From positions 1 to 64,000 of the forward strand of contig CAMDJW010000011.1 in assembly GCA_945901025.1 (NCBI GenBank): a DNA stretch of 64,000 nucleotides. The letters run 5' to 3'. The notes beneath the pieces are model-generated. The model was not told the DNA's origin. It searched no databases and saw only the letters and a program-made list of their open reading frames with translations. Position 1 is the first letter of the stretch; each line of letters opens with the position of its first letter. Position numbers and translations under genes: made by a program. Source of the stretch: Spirosoma fluviale (GTDB lineage Bacteria > Bacteroidota > Bacteroidia > Cytophagales > Spirosomataceae). Of the stretch, positions 42,665 to 50,797 are shown in pieces.

Positions 42665-42712
42665 ATCGCTGAATAATCTATTCAGACTTTGTACTGAATG
42701 TAAATCTTAAAG

Positions 42713-42742
42713 AAAAAGGCTCCTAGGGTGGAGCCTTTTTTT
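42713..42742 (+). terminator. Rho-independent terminator after the marR-nitroreductase unit
   Basis: AAAAAGGCTCC pairs with GGAGCCTTTTT (42713-42723 with 42730-42740), loop TAGGGT. Confidence 0.9.
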
Positions 42743-42831
42743 GTGGGCAAAAATGATCAGATATCTTGCAAGTGATTTTAAAAAAAAATAACTCTAATAA
42801 ATAATTTTGTTGGTTAGTTTTAGTTTAATTA

Positions 42832-42865
42832 AAAATCCAAATAAATAATTTGTAATTTGGATTTT
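42832..42865. repeat. 11-bp inverted repeat upstream of the accessory patch
   Basis: AAAATCCAAAT and ATTTGGATTTT form a perfect stem around a 12-base AT-rich loop, 35 bases before the next gene. It could be a weak terminator, an operator or an element end. Confidence 0.5.
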
Positions 42866-42900
42866 CTGATTAACCTATTAAATCTTTGAAATATTACCTT

Positions 42901-43344
42901 ATGAAAAAAATAGTTGTTTTCATTCTTTTGCTTTCATCTTTCAATGTCAATGCTCAAAAAGCAGATGTTAGAGTTGATATATTTGATTTAAAAGAGGATG
43001 TAAAGAAACTTCAATCAGAAAATCAAAGGCTTTCAAATGATTTATCTATTTCATCAACAAAGTATGAAAATAGAATATTGGATTTGGGAGCTAAAATTGA
43101 AGATCTAAAGTTTGAATTAAATGTTTTAAAAAGGATTGTAGAGCAATATCGTAATAGTGTAAGTGATAACTCTAATTCAACTTCTTCACCCAAAACCTCT
43201 ACAACTGAAGAAAATGTTGTTGAAAAAACTGTAACAAAACCAAAACCTCAATCTTCCTCACAATGTTCTGCCACAACCCAAAAGGGAACCCGATGCTCTC
43301 GTTCATCTCGTTCCAATGGTTTATGTTGGCAACACGGAGGTTAA
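42901..43344 (+). CDS. Secreted coiled-coil protein with Cys/His C-terminal motif (DUF5763-like)
   Basis: From ATG 42901 (147 residues) the protein has a signal peptide (MKKIVVFILLLSSFNVNAQ), a coiled coil of about 60 residues (VDIFDLKEDVKKLQSENQRL onward), a Ser/Thr/Lys/Pro linker, and a compact tail QCSATTQKGTRCSRSSRSNG ending LCWQHGG. The C-x8-C-x10-C-x2-H pattern of the tail resembles the DUF5763 domain, which may bind zinc. The function is unknown. It is 10 bases upstream of the ion-channel gene and probably cotranscribed with it. Confidence 0.7.
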   Translation: MKKIVVFILLLSSFNVNAQKADVRVDIFDLKEDVKKLQSENQRLSNDLSISSTKYENRILDLGAKIEDLKFELNVLKRIVEQYRNSVSDNSNSTSSPKTSTTEENVVEKTVTKPKPQSSSQCSATTQKGTRCSRSSRSNGLCWQHGG

Positions 43345-43354
43345 TTAAATTGAT

Positions 43355-44032
43355 ATGGAAGAAAACGATGAACTGCTAATAAATGAAAAGAATACATTAA
43401 CCTCCATTAATGTTTTAGCAATCATTTTGTCTATTTATGTTCTATCCATTTTTATCATTGAAACCCTTTTTACTTTACCATCTGAAATAGTAAAGGTTTT
43501 AGATTTCATAGATAATATCATTTGTATATTCTTTTTGTTTGATTTCTTTATTAGGTTTTATAAAGCAGAGAATAAATTACAATTTATGAAATGGGGATGG
43601 ATTGATTTGATTTCATCAATTCCATCTTTTGAAGCATTAAGATTTGGCAGATTATTAAGACTAATTAGATTAATTAGAGTGTTGAGAGCATTCCGCTCAA
43701 CTAAAAATATTGTTAATCATATCTACAAAAAGAAATCTGATGGAGCGTTTACAACCGTAGCCATCATTGCAATATTAACTCTGATATTTTCCTCAATATC
43801 AATTTTACAATTTGAGGATGCTCCGAATAGTAATATCAAAACGGCTGAAGATGCCTTATGGTGGGCGTGTTCAACTATATCAACTGTTGGGTATGGTGAT
43901 AAATTTCCCGTTACTACTGAAGGAAGAATTATTGGTGTTGTTTTGATGATTGTTGGCGGAGGCCTCTTCGGCACAATGACGGGATTCTTTGCTTCGTGGT
44001 TCGTGGAAGACCATAAGAAGAAAAATGATTAA
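43355..44032 (+). CDS. Voltage-gated-like potassium channel (6-TM ion transporter family)
   Basis: A 225-residue six-helix channel. S1 is about 18-38, S2 about 52-69 and S3 about 79-92. The S4 segment RFGRLLRLIRLIRVLRAFR (96-114) has Arg every third residue, as in a voltage sensor. S5 is about 132-152, the pore filter TVGYGD is at 177-182 and S6 about 192-215. There is no cytoplasmic RCK domain, so gating is likely by voltage. It lies in a small accessory block between a coiled-coil secreted protein and a FISUMP lipoprotein. Confidence 0.92.
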   Translation: MEENDELLINEKNTLTSINVLAIILSIYVLSIFIIETLFTLPSEIVKVLDFIDNIICIFFLFDFFIRFYKAENKLQFMKWGWIDLISSIPSFEALRFGRLLRLIRLIRVLRAFRSTKNIVNHIYKKKSDGAFTTVAIIAILTLIFSSISILQFEDAPNSNIKTAEDALWWACSTISTVGYGDKFPVTTEGRIIGVVLMIVGGGLFGTMTGFFASWFVEDHKKKND

Positions 44033-44117
44033 TATGATTTACTAACCTATAAGTAAATATCATAGGAATAGCAGAATTTAATTCAATAAATTGCCTTTCT
44101 AACCAAAGTTTAATGTT

Positions 44118-44885
44118 ATGCGTATTCTAAAACTTTTTATTCTTTTTTCAATTGTACTTTTAGGTTGTATAACTGAAGAACCACAAAATCTAATTACCCC
44201 TCCAGCACAAAATTTAACTTTAAACCCGTTAAAAGATAATGTCACTAAAGTAGTTGAAGTTAAATCAAAAACAGGAAGAGTATGGATGGATAGAAATTTA
44301 GGGGCATCTCAAGTTGCATCAAGTCCAAAGGATGAAAAAGCTTATGGTGATTTATATCAATGGGGAAGAGGTGCGGATGGTCATCAATTGAGAACATCGG
44401 GTGTTACATTAGTAATTCCATCAAGCGAGGTTCCAGGACATAGTGATTTTATTATTCCAATAACTAATAGTTTTCAATGGTTGACGAGTTCTATGGGTCG
44501 ATTATGGCAGGGAGTTGATGGTATAAATAACCCGTGTCCTAAAGGATTTAGGATACCAACAAGAGAGGAGTGGTCTTTAGAAAAGGCTTCGTGGGATATA
44601 ACAAATGGAAAAGAAGGTACTGATGCAATAGGTGCATTTAATTCTCCACTTAAACTTACAGTTGCAGGTCAAAGGCTATATGAGCCCAAAGATAGGTCAG
44701 CTAGATTAAATGCTGTTGGCGCATTTGGTATTTATGTTAGCAGTACTATTGAGCCACAAATCTATAATGTTTATCATTATGTTATTAGTTTTCATATTTA
44801 CACTCCAGGTTCTTCAGGAGAGTTTGCAAAAATAGGACAGGGTAATTATGCTTATGGACAATCATGCAGGTGCATTAAGGAGTAA
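44118..44885 (+). CDS. FISUMP-domain lipoprotein (second copy)
   Basis: A 255-residue paralog of the protein at 1285-1980. The lipobox ends at Cys17 (IVLLGC). NPLKDNVTKVVEVKSKTGRV then WMDRNLGA is nearly the same as in the first copy; YGDLYQWGRGADGHQLR, NNPCPKGFRIPTREEWSLE and the terminal SCRCIKE complete the FISUMP domain. The central part differs more. Its role is unknown; it should be anchored in a membrane facing the periplasm or outside. Confidence 0.87.
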   Translation: MRILKLFILFSIVLLGCITEEPQNLITPPAQNLTLNPLKDNVTKVVEVKSKTGRVWMDRNLGASQVASSPKDEKAYGDLYQWGRGADGHQLRTSGVTLVIPSSEVPGHSDFIIPITNSFQWLTSSMGRLWQGVDGINNPCPKGFRIPTREEWSLEKASWDITNGKEGTDAIGAFNSPLKLTVAGQRLYEPKDRSARLNAVGAFGIYVSSTIEPQIYNVYHYVISFHIYTPGSSGEFAKIGQGNYAYGQSCRCIKE

Positions 44886-44945
44886 TACTCTTTTATAAAA
44901 TTCAATAATTTTGAAAAATATCAAAAGATAATTAGAAAAGATTGA

Positions 44946-45230
44946 TTAAAAATTAAAGATTGTGAAAAATTTGATTTATTGTTGCAAAATAAGGATTGTA
45001 GTTTTCAAATTAGTACATCTCCAATAGTTTATAATATAAATTCAAACCGGCGTTCAGGTGGTTATGGGTCATCTTGGAAACCTTGGTTGATATATTACGA
45101 TTTCAATGAAGATGGAAAGAAGGAAATTTTATATTTAGACGCGCATAATTATTGGAATTATTCATTGGCAAGAAAATCAGTTTTTATAAGAACAGGCAAT
45201 CAATTTATTGAGGATGATTTATATAAATAG
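44946..45230 (+). pseudogene. C-terminal gene fragment (unidentified)
   Basis: The frame is open from 44946 (after a TGA) to TAG at 45230 but has no ATG; a TTG at 44979 would give 83 residues. The peptide contains WKPWLIYYDFNEDGKKEILY, which resembles an FG-GAP/EF-like calcium loop (DFNEDGKKEI) at the end of a larger secreted protein. It looks like the remnant of a truncated gene downstream of the FISUMP lipoprotein. Confidence 0.4.
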
Positions 45231-45314
45231 GATGTATTTCTAAATAATATTAAGCCGAAATGGTAACCTCTTTAAATTTGTTGGAAGTTTAATTTATTCA
45301 ATAAAATCCTCAAA

Positions 45315-46757
45315 TTAACTGATCATTTGATCCAAACTTTTAACTGGCTTCAAATCCAACTTCATTCCCTCCGAAATCATAAAATCCCAACCCGACACAA
45401 AATCATTCCGGATCAAGCCATCTAAAATGGCTTCACGGATAGCCATTTTAATCAGGCCAACTTCCTTTCCCGGACCCATATCAAATACGTCCATAATTAC
45501 TTCACCGGAGAAAACGGGCTGAAAGCTTCGCAATGAATCACTCGCCTCGACCTCCCGTAATTTTTCTTCTACGATATCAAAATTTCGCAAATATTTTTTA
45601 ACCTTTTCCCCATTTTTAGAGGTAATGTCGGCTCTACACAAGGTCATCAAAGCTTCTAATTCTTCACCCGCCTCAAAAAGCAATCTCCTTAAAGCTGAGT
45701 CTGTAATTTCTTCTTTAGATAAAGCGATGGGACGAAGGTGGAGACGGACCAATTTCTGAACCAATTTCATTTTCTCATTTAAAGGTAATTTGAACCTTTT
45801 AAAAATAGTGGGAACCTGCCTCGCTCCCATTTCCTCATGGCCATGAAAAGTCCATCCTTTTTTCTGGACAAATTTCTTGGTTTGAGGTTTTGCAATATCA
45901 TGCAAAATAGCCGCCCAGCGCCACCAAAGGTCATTCGTGTTTATTGATATATTATCCAATACCTGTAAAGTATGATAAAAATTATCCTTATGCCCCTTCC
46001 CTTCTTCGGTATCTACGCCCTTCAAATGCATGAATTCTGGAAAAATAATGGGCAAAATTTGACATGCATCCAACAACAAGAATCCGTAGGAAGGCCGATC
46101 AGAAAGAATAATTTTATTTAACTCCTCCGAAATACGTTCCATCGATATAATAGCTAACCGATCTTTCTCCGTAGTCAAAGCCTCAAATGTTTCTGGAAAA
46201 ATGTCGAAGCCCAACTGCGTCGCAAAACGAACCGCACGCATCATGCGCAATGGATCATCCGAAAAAGTAATTCCAGGCTCTAATGGTGTCCTAATTAATT
46301 TAGCTTTTAAATCATCAATTCCTCCAAATGGATCCAATAAAGTACCCCAGGTTTTTTGATTGACCGAAACTGCTAACGCATTAATCGTGAAATCTCGTCT
46401 ATTTTGATCATCCTCCAAACTGCCCTCTAAAACCAAAGGCTTCCGAGAATCCCGCTGATATGACTCCTTTCTCGCCCCCACAAATTCCAAATCCCAATCA
46501 TCCACTTTCAACATGGCCGTCCCAAAATTCTTAAAAATGGAGACCGATTGTTCCGATAAATTAAATCGCTTCGCCACTTCTTCAGCTAATCCTATTCCAG
46601 AACCCAAACAAACGATGTCGATATCTTTACATTCACGGGCTAATAAGCTATCTCGAACAAAGCCCCCAACCACATAGGTTTCTAAGCCCAAGAAATCTGA
46701 GGCCTCCCCTATGATCTTGAAAATTGGATTTTCAATAATTTCTATGCCGGATTTCAT
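45315..46757 (-). CDS. cca: CCA tRNA nucleotidyltransferase / poly(A) polymerase family with HD domain
   Basis: A 480-residue class II nucleotidyltransferase. GGFVRDSLLARECKDIDIVC (about 31-50) is the catalytic head with the Asp-x-Asp pair; RRDFTINALAV (about 119-129) and LRMMRAVRFATQLGF follow. An HD domain (HKDNFYHTLQVL, LHDIAKPQTK near 290) is at the C-terminal half. It adds or repairs the tRNA CCA end; this is consistent with the tRNA-Glu here lacking an encoded CCA. The ATG shares one base with the stop of the tsaC-like gene. Confidence 0.93.
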   Translation of the reverse strand: MKSGIEIIENPIFKIIGEASDFLGLETYVVGGFVRDSLLARECKDIDIVCLGSGIGLAEEVAKRFNLSEQSVSIFKNFGTAMLKVDDWDLEFVGARKESYQRDSRKPLVLEGSLEDDQNRRDFTINALAVSVNQKTWGTLLDPFGGIDDLKAKLIRTPLEPGITFSDDPLRMMRAVRFATQLGFDIFPETFEALTTEKDRLAIISMERISEELNKIILSDRPSYGFLLLDACQILPIIFPEFMHLKGVDTEEGKGHKDNFYHTLQVLDNISINTNDLWWRWAAILHDIAKPQTKKFVQKKGWTFHGHEEMGARQVPTIFKRFKLPLNEKMKLVQKLVRLHLRPIALSKEEITDSALRRLLFEAGEELEALMTLCRADITSKNGEKVKKYLRNFDIVEEKLREVEASDSLRSFQPVFSGEVIMDVFDMGPGKEVGLIKMAIREAILDGLIRNDFVSGWDFMISEGMKLDLKPVKSLDQMIS

Positions 46758-47323
46758 TAAGATCTTATCATCGTATATTCACCACCTAAACCTAATTTAA
46801 TTATTTTGGAAGACTTTAAGCCTCCTTTTTTATCCGATTTTTCCGGTTGTAAAATATAATCCACTTGCGATTTGATGGATTCAGAAATACTAGCAAAGTC
46901 AGTTGGCGATGGACTTCCTGAAATGTTCGCTGAGGTGGAAACAATTCCTCGCTGGTAGCGATATACCAAACCCTTACAAAATTCATCTTTTAACAATCGA
47001 ATCGCGATACTACCATCGGGGCCCAACATATACTTACTGACGTTTTTGCCTTTTGGATATATAATGGTCAATGGATCTTCTGCAAACTCAGCTAAATCCC
47101 AAGCAATTTCCGGTACCTGCTCCACATATTCACTTAACTGTTCAATTTTGGAAATCAACAAAATCAATCCCTTATTTTCAGGTCTATTTTTAATATCAAA
47201 GAGTTTTTCAATGGACGCATCCATTCGGGCATCACAACCCAAACCCCAAATGGTGTCACTTGGATATAATATTACACCTCCAGACTTTAAAGAGGCAATC
47301 GCATCTGCATATAGATTCAACAT
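46757..47323 (-). CDS. tsaC: L-threonylcarbamoyladenylate synthase (Sua5/YrdC family)
   Basis: A protein of about 188 residues with the YrdC domain: GGVILYPSDTIWGLGCDA (about 15-32), LFDIKNRPENKGLILL and PDGSIAIRLLKDEFC, SANISGSPSPTDF. It makes threonylcarbamoyl-AMP for the t6A37 modification of tRNAs. I choose ATG 47323 since the 21 residues upstream are not conserved and a -7 box lies just ahead. It is cotranscribed with cca. Confidence 0.92.
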   Translation of the reverse strand: MLNLYADAIASLKSGGVILYPSDTIWGLGCDARMDASIEKLFDIKNRPENKGLILLISKIEQLSEYVEQVPEIAWDLAEFAEDPLTIIYPKGKNVSKYMLGPDGSIAIRLLKDEFCKGLVYRYQRGIVSTSANISGSPSPTDFASISESIKSQVDYILQPEKSDKKGGLKSSKIIKLGLGGEYTMIRS

Positions 47324-47331
47324 AATGGGCA

Positions 47332-47339
47332 CAAAGGTA
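47332..47339 (-). promoter_or_regulatory. -7 box close to the tsaC start
   Basis: On the minus strand TACCTTTG matches TAnnTTTG and ends 8 bases before the chosen ATG, which supports that start and suggests a very short or absent leader. A -33 box at the right distance is not evident. Confidence 0.4.
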
Positions 47340-47437
47340 AGATTTAATTCCTCATTTATTAAGTCAAATCGCAATATTTGATCCAAATTGGCTACCTTTG
47401 TCGATTATTGGGGAGCATTAAATCCAATTATTTTAAT

Positions 47438-49222
47438 ATGTTATTAGTACAAAAGCAATTAATTGAAGCCATAAAAAATGGCTTATCCTCATTATTTGAA
47501 ATTCAGGCAAACGACTTGGTTTTACAAGAAACCAAAAAGGAATTTGAAGGAAGCTACACTTTTGTCGTTTTCCCTTTTACTAAGCAAGCGGGTTTAGCTC
47601 CTGCGGCCATTGCAGAGAAACTAGGCCAATTCGTCTTAGGGAACTATTCTGGCGTCAAAAAATTTCAAGTCGTTCAAGGCTTTTTAAACTTTAGCTTTAC
47701 GGATGAAGTTTGGATCAATGCGTTAAATAAAACAATTGAAGGTTCTAAAAAATTCTCATTAGATAAAAAAGACGAAAAAGTATTAATTGAATATTCGTCA
47801 CCCAACACAAATAAACCTCTTCACTTAGGCCATTTAAGAAATAACTTTCTTGGATTTTCTGTAGCCCAAATTTTAGATTCGGCTGGATATGAGGTCATCA
47901 AAACAAATTTGGTCAATGACCGAGGGATTCATATTTGTAAATCAATGCTGGCATACCAACTTATGGGCCAGGGAGAAACTCCTGAAAGCAGTGGATTAAA
48001 AGGGGATCACTTGGTTGGAAAATATTATGTGGCCTTTGACCAACTCTATAAATCAGAAATTGACGTATTAATTAAGCAGGGAATAGATCCTGAAAAAGCT
48101 AAAAAAGAAGCACCCATACTCCTAAAAGCACAAGATATGTTATTGGCTTGGGAAAATGGAGACCAAGAGGTCATGGACCTTTGGAAAACCATGAATACAT
48201 GGGTTTTTGCAGGTTTTGAGAAGAGTTACGCTCAGATGGGCGTCCATTTTGATAAAATTTATAGAGAGTCGAGCACTTATTTACTAGGAAAGAAATTGGT
48301 CGACGAGGGACTAAAAGAGGGAGTTTTTTATCAAAAAGATGATCAATCTGTTTGGATCAATTTAGAGGAAGAGGGATTGGATGAGAAGTTGGTCTTACGA
48401 AAAGATGGCACCTCCGTGTATATCACGCAAGATATGGGGACTGCCCAATTGAAATTCGAGGATTTTGGAGCTAAAAAATCCATCTATGTGGTTGGAAACG
48501 AACAAGATTATCATTTTGAAGTATTGTTCCATATTCTGAAAAAATTAAATAAACCCTATTCCCATGGTAATTTTCACTTATCCTACGGGATGGTAGATCT
48601 ACCCAGTGGAAAAATGAAATCCCGTGAAGGCACTGTAGTAGATGCGGATGATTTAATGGCTGAAATGGTACAAACGGCCAAAGAACGAACCATGGAGTTA
48701 GGAAAAACGGATGGTTTTACGGAAGATGCGTCGAACGAATTATACCAACAACTTGGCATGGGGGCATTGAAATACTTTTTATTGAAAGTTGACCCCAAGA
48801 AACGAATGATGTTTAACCCTGCAGAATCAATCGATTTCCAAGGCAATACGGGACCTTTTATCCAATATACGCATGCAAGGATCTGCTCAATAACAAGAAA
48901 AGCAAAGGAATCAGGCATTGAACTCATGAAAGAGCATGCAAACGATGTTGAATTAACCGTCACGGAAATAGATTTAATCTATATTTTGGGCCAATATAAA
49001 AGTATTATTGAGACGGCTGCAGAAGCATTTTCTCCCTCATTAATCGCGATGTATGCGTATGATTTGGCAAAGCAATTCAATAAACTTTATAATGAATTAA
49101 GTATTTTGAAAGAGGAGGATGAAAATAAACGAAACATTCGATTAACTTTGGCAGACATTACGGGTAAAACAATTCAGCATGCTTTTTCGTTATTAGGAAT
49201 AGTTTCACCCAGTAAAATGTAA
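47438..49222 (+). CDS. argS: Arginyl-tRNA synthetase
   Basis: A 594-residue class I synthetase. SSPNTNKPLHLGHLRNN (about 121-137) holds the HIGH box as HLGH, VNDRGIH follows, and the conserved GMVDLPSGKMKSREG segment is the KMSKS region (about 379-393). The C-terminal anticodon-binding DALR domain ends HAFSLLGIVSPSKM. ATG 47438 begins the usual N-terminal Add1 domain; upstream frame to 47378 is not conserved. The stop shares a base with the next ATG. Confidence 0.96.
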   Translation: MLLVQKQLIEAIKNGLSSLFEIQANDLVLQETKKEFEGSYTFVVFPFTKQAGLAPAAIAEKLGQFVLGNYSGVKKFQVVQGFLNFSFTDEVWINALNKTIEGSKKFSLDKKDEKVLIEYSSPNTNKPLHLGHLRNNFLGFSVAQILDSAGYEVIKTNLVNDRGIHICKSMLAYQLMGQGETPESSGLKGDHLVGKYYVAFDQLYKSEIDVLIKQGIDPEKAKKEAPILLKAQDMLLAWENGDQEVMDLWKTMNTWVFAGFEKSYAQMGVHFDKIYRESSTYLLGKKLVDEGLKEGVFYQKDDQSVWINLEEEGLDEKLVLRKDGTSVYITQDMGTAQLKFEDFGAKKSIYVVGNEQDYHFEVLFHILKKLNKPYSHGNFHLSYGMVDLPSGKMKSREGTVVDADDLMAEMVQTAKERTMELGKTDGFTEDASNELYQQLGMGALKYFLLKVDPKKRMMFNPAESIDFQGNTGPFIQYTHARICSITRKAKESGIELMKEHANDVELTVTEIDLIYILGQYKSIIETAAEAFSPSLIAMYAYDLAKQFNKLYNELSILKEEDENKRNIRLTLADITGKTIQHAFSLLGIVSPSKM

Positions 49223-49848
49223 TGAAACGTAAGTATATCATTTTTTTAACCTTTTTAATTTTGACCATCATGTTAGCAAGCTTTATGAAAATTGGATCTA
49301 TTTTAACGGCATTAGCATTGCCATTCACCCAAAACACCGTATTAACACGTCCAAACCAAATGGAAACAACCGCTGAAAAGAACTTTCATCAGTTTAAAAT
49401 GAAGACCATCGACGGAAAAGTAATCGACTTTTCTCAATTTAAAGGAAAAAAGATTGTCGTATTAAATACTGCATCAAAATGTGGTTACACGCCACAATAT
49501 GCAGATTGGGAGAAATTCCATCAGGCAAATAAAGACATTGTAATCTTAGGTTTCCCCGCTAATGAATTTGGAGGACAAGAGCCTGGAACAAATGCTGAAA
49601 TTGCTACTTTCTGTCAAAAAAATTATGGAGTTTCCTTCCAAATGATGGAGAAAGTGGTTGTAAAAGGAGGAGAGAAATGTGAGTTGTACAAATGGCTTTC
49701 GGAAAAAAACCAAAATGGTTGGAACGAAAAAGAACCAAGTTGGAATTTCTGTAAATATGTCATCAACGAAAAAGGAGAATTAGTTAATTTCTTCGCTTCT
49801 GGAATTAAGCCAACAAGCCCTGAATTCGTTGCAGCATTGAATAAATAA
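49222..49848 (+). CDS. Glutathione peroxidase family protein (thiol type)
   Basis: A 208-residue protein with an N-terminal membrane segment (about 5-22) and a GPx domain. The peroxidatic residue is Cys87 (NTASKCGYTPQY), not selenocysteine; Gln119 (FPANEFGGQEPG) and Trp174-Asn175 (PSWNFCKY) complete the tetrad. Such Cys enzymes generally use thioredoxin. It is probably anchored facing the periplasm. Its ATG overlaps the argS stop (TAATG). Confidence 0.93.
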   Translation: MKRKYIIFLTFLILTIMLASFMKIGSILTALALPFTQNTVLTRPNQMETTAEKNFHQFKMKTIDGKVIDFSQFKGKKIVVLNTASKCGYTPQYADWEKFHQANKDIVILGFPANEFGGQEPGTNAEIATFCQKNYGVSFQMMEKVVVKGGEKCELYKWLSEKNQNGWNEKEPSWNFCKYVINEKGELVNFFASGIKPTSPEFVAALNK

Positions 49849-49853
49849 ATCAG

Positions 49854-50762
49854 ATGAATCGATGGATTGAGGCTGCGAGACCTCGTACATTGCCCCTTGC
49901 GATTTCAAGTATATTATTAGGAAATTTTCTGGCCTATGCGGCCGGAAAATTTTCTTTTTTAACGGCATCCCTGGCCATACTAACTACTTTGCTTCTCCAA
50001 ATCCTTTCAAATTTTGCGAATGATTTAGGAGATTCGAAAAACGGAGTAGACAATAAAAATAGAAAAGTGGCTCTTAGAGCTGTTCAAACAGGTAAAATAA
50101 GTGCGTCTGAAATGAAAAATGCGGTAATCATTGCGGCAAGCCTTTCATTTATTTCGGGAATAGGTCTTCTTTATTTTGCGTTGCAATACGCCAAGCTACA
50201 AACGATCGTCACTTTTGTTGGGTTAGGTCTTCTCGCTATTGTAGCAGCAATCGCTTATACAGTCGGTAAAAAACCTTATGGCTACATGGGCTTAGGCGAC
50301 ATTTCGGTATTTCTATTTTTTGGTTGGGTAGGTACTTTTGGTACCTATTATTTACAAACTGAAGTTTTAAATTATTACATTTTAATCCCAGCTTCAGGAT
50401 GTGGGTTTTTATCTGTTGCTGTATTGAACTTGAACAATTTAAGGGATTTAGAAAATGATAGAAAAACGGGCAAAAAATCCATTCCAGTTAGAATAGGAAA
50501 ACTTTATGGATTCTACTACCAAAAAACAATTATGCTTTTAGGTATTTGCACTTTCATTATCTATCTGATGTATCAGGGAAAACCTATTCAGTTGTCACAG
50601 AACATCATCATTATGGCAGGATGGTACCCATTGGTTCAAATCATCAAACAATTGAATTCAAAAATGACACCGGCACAAATCGATCCATACTTAAAAAAGA
50701 CTGCTTTGAGCACCTTGTTTATGATTGTGATTTTTGGTGTAAGTCAAATTTTTTTAATCTAG
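49854..50762 (+). CDS. menA: 1,4-dihydroxy-2-naphthoate polyprenyltransferase
   Basis: A 302-residue UbiA-family membrane enzyme that prenylates DHNA to make demethylmenaquinone. The first Asp-rich motif NFANDLGDSKNGVD (about 53-66) and the second LNNLRDLENDRKTGK (about 192-206) bind prenyl diphosphate. About eight or nine hydrophobic segments are visible. It starts with MNRWIEAARPRTLPLA as in other MenA. It is 5 bases after the GPx gene. Confidence 0.94.
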   Translation: MNRWIEAARPRTLPLAISSILLGNFLAYAAGKFSFLTASLAILTTLLLQILSNFANDLGDSKNGVDNKNRKVALRAVQTGKISASEMKNAVIIAASLSFISGIGLLYFALQYAKLQTIVTFVGLGLLAIVAAIAYTVGKKPYGYMGLGDISVFLFFGWVGTFGTYYLQTEVLNYYILIPASGCGFLSVAVLNLNNLRDLENDRKTGKKSIPVRIGKLYGFYYQKTIMLLGICTFIIYLMYQGKPIQLSQNIIIMAGWYPLVQIIKQLNSKMTPAQIDPYLKKTALSTLFMIVIFGVSQIFLI

Positions 50763-50797
50763 AAAATTGACTATTTTTACAAAAAAAATAATTTACT

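Noticed and set aside
49222-49848. Selenocysteine in the glutathione peroxidase because selD is in the window
   Set aside because: The active-site codon is TGT (Cys87) and no in-frame TGA occurs.
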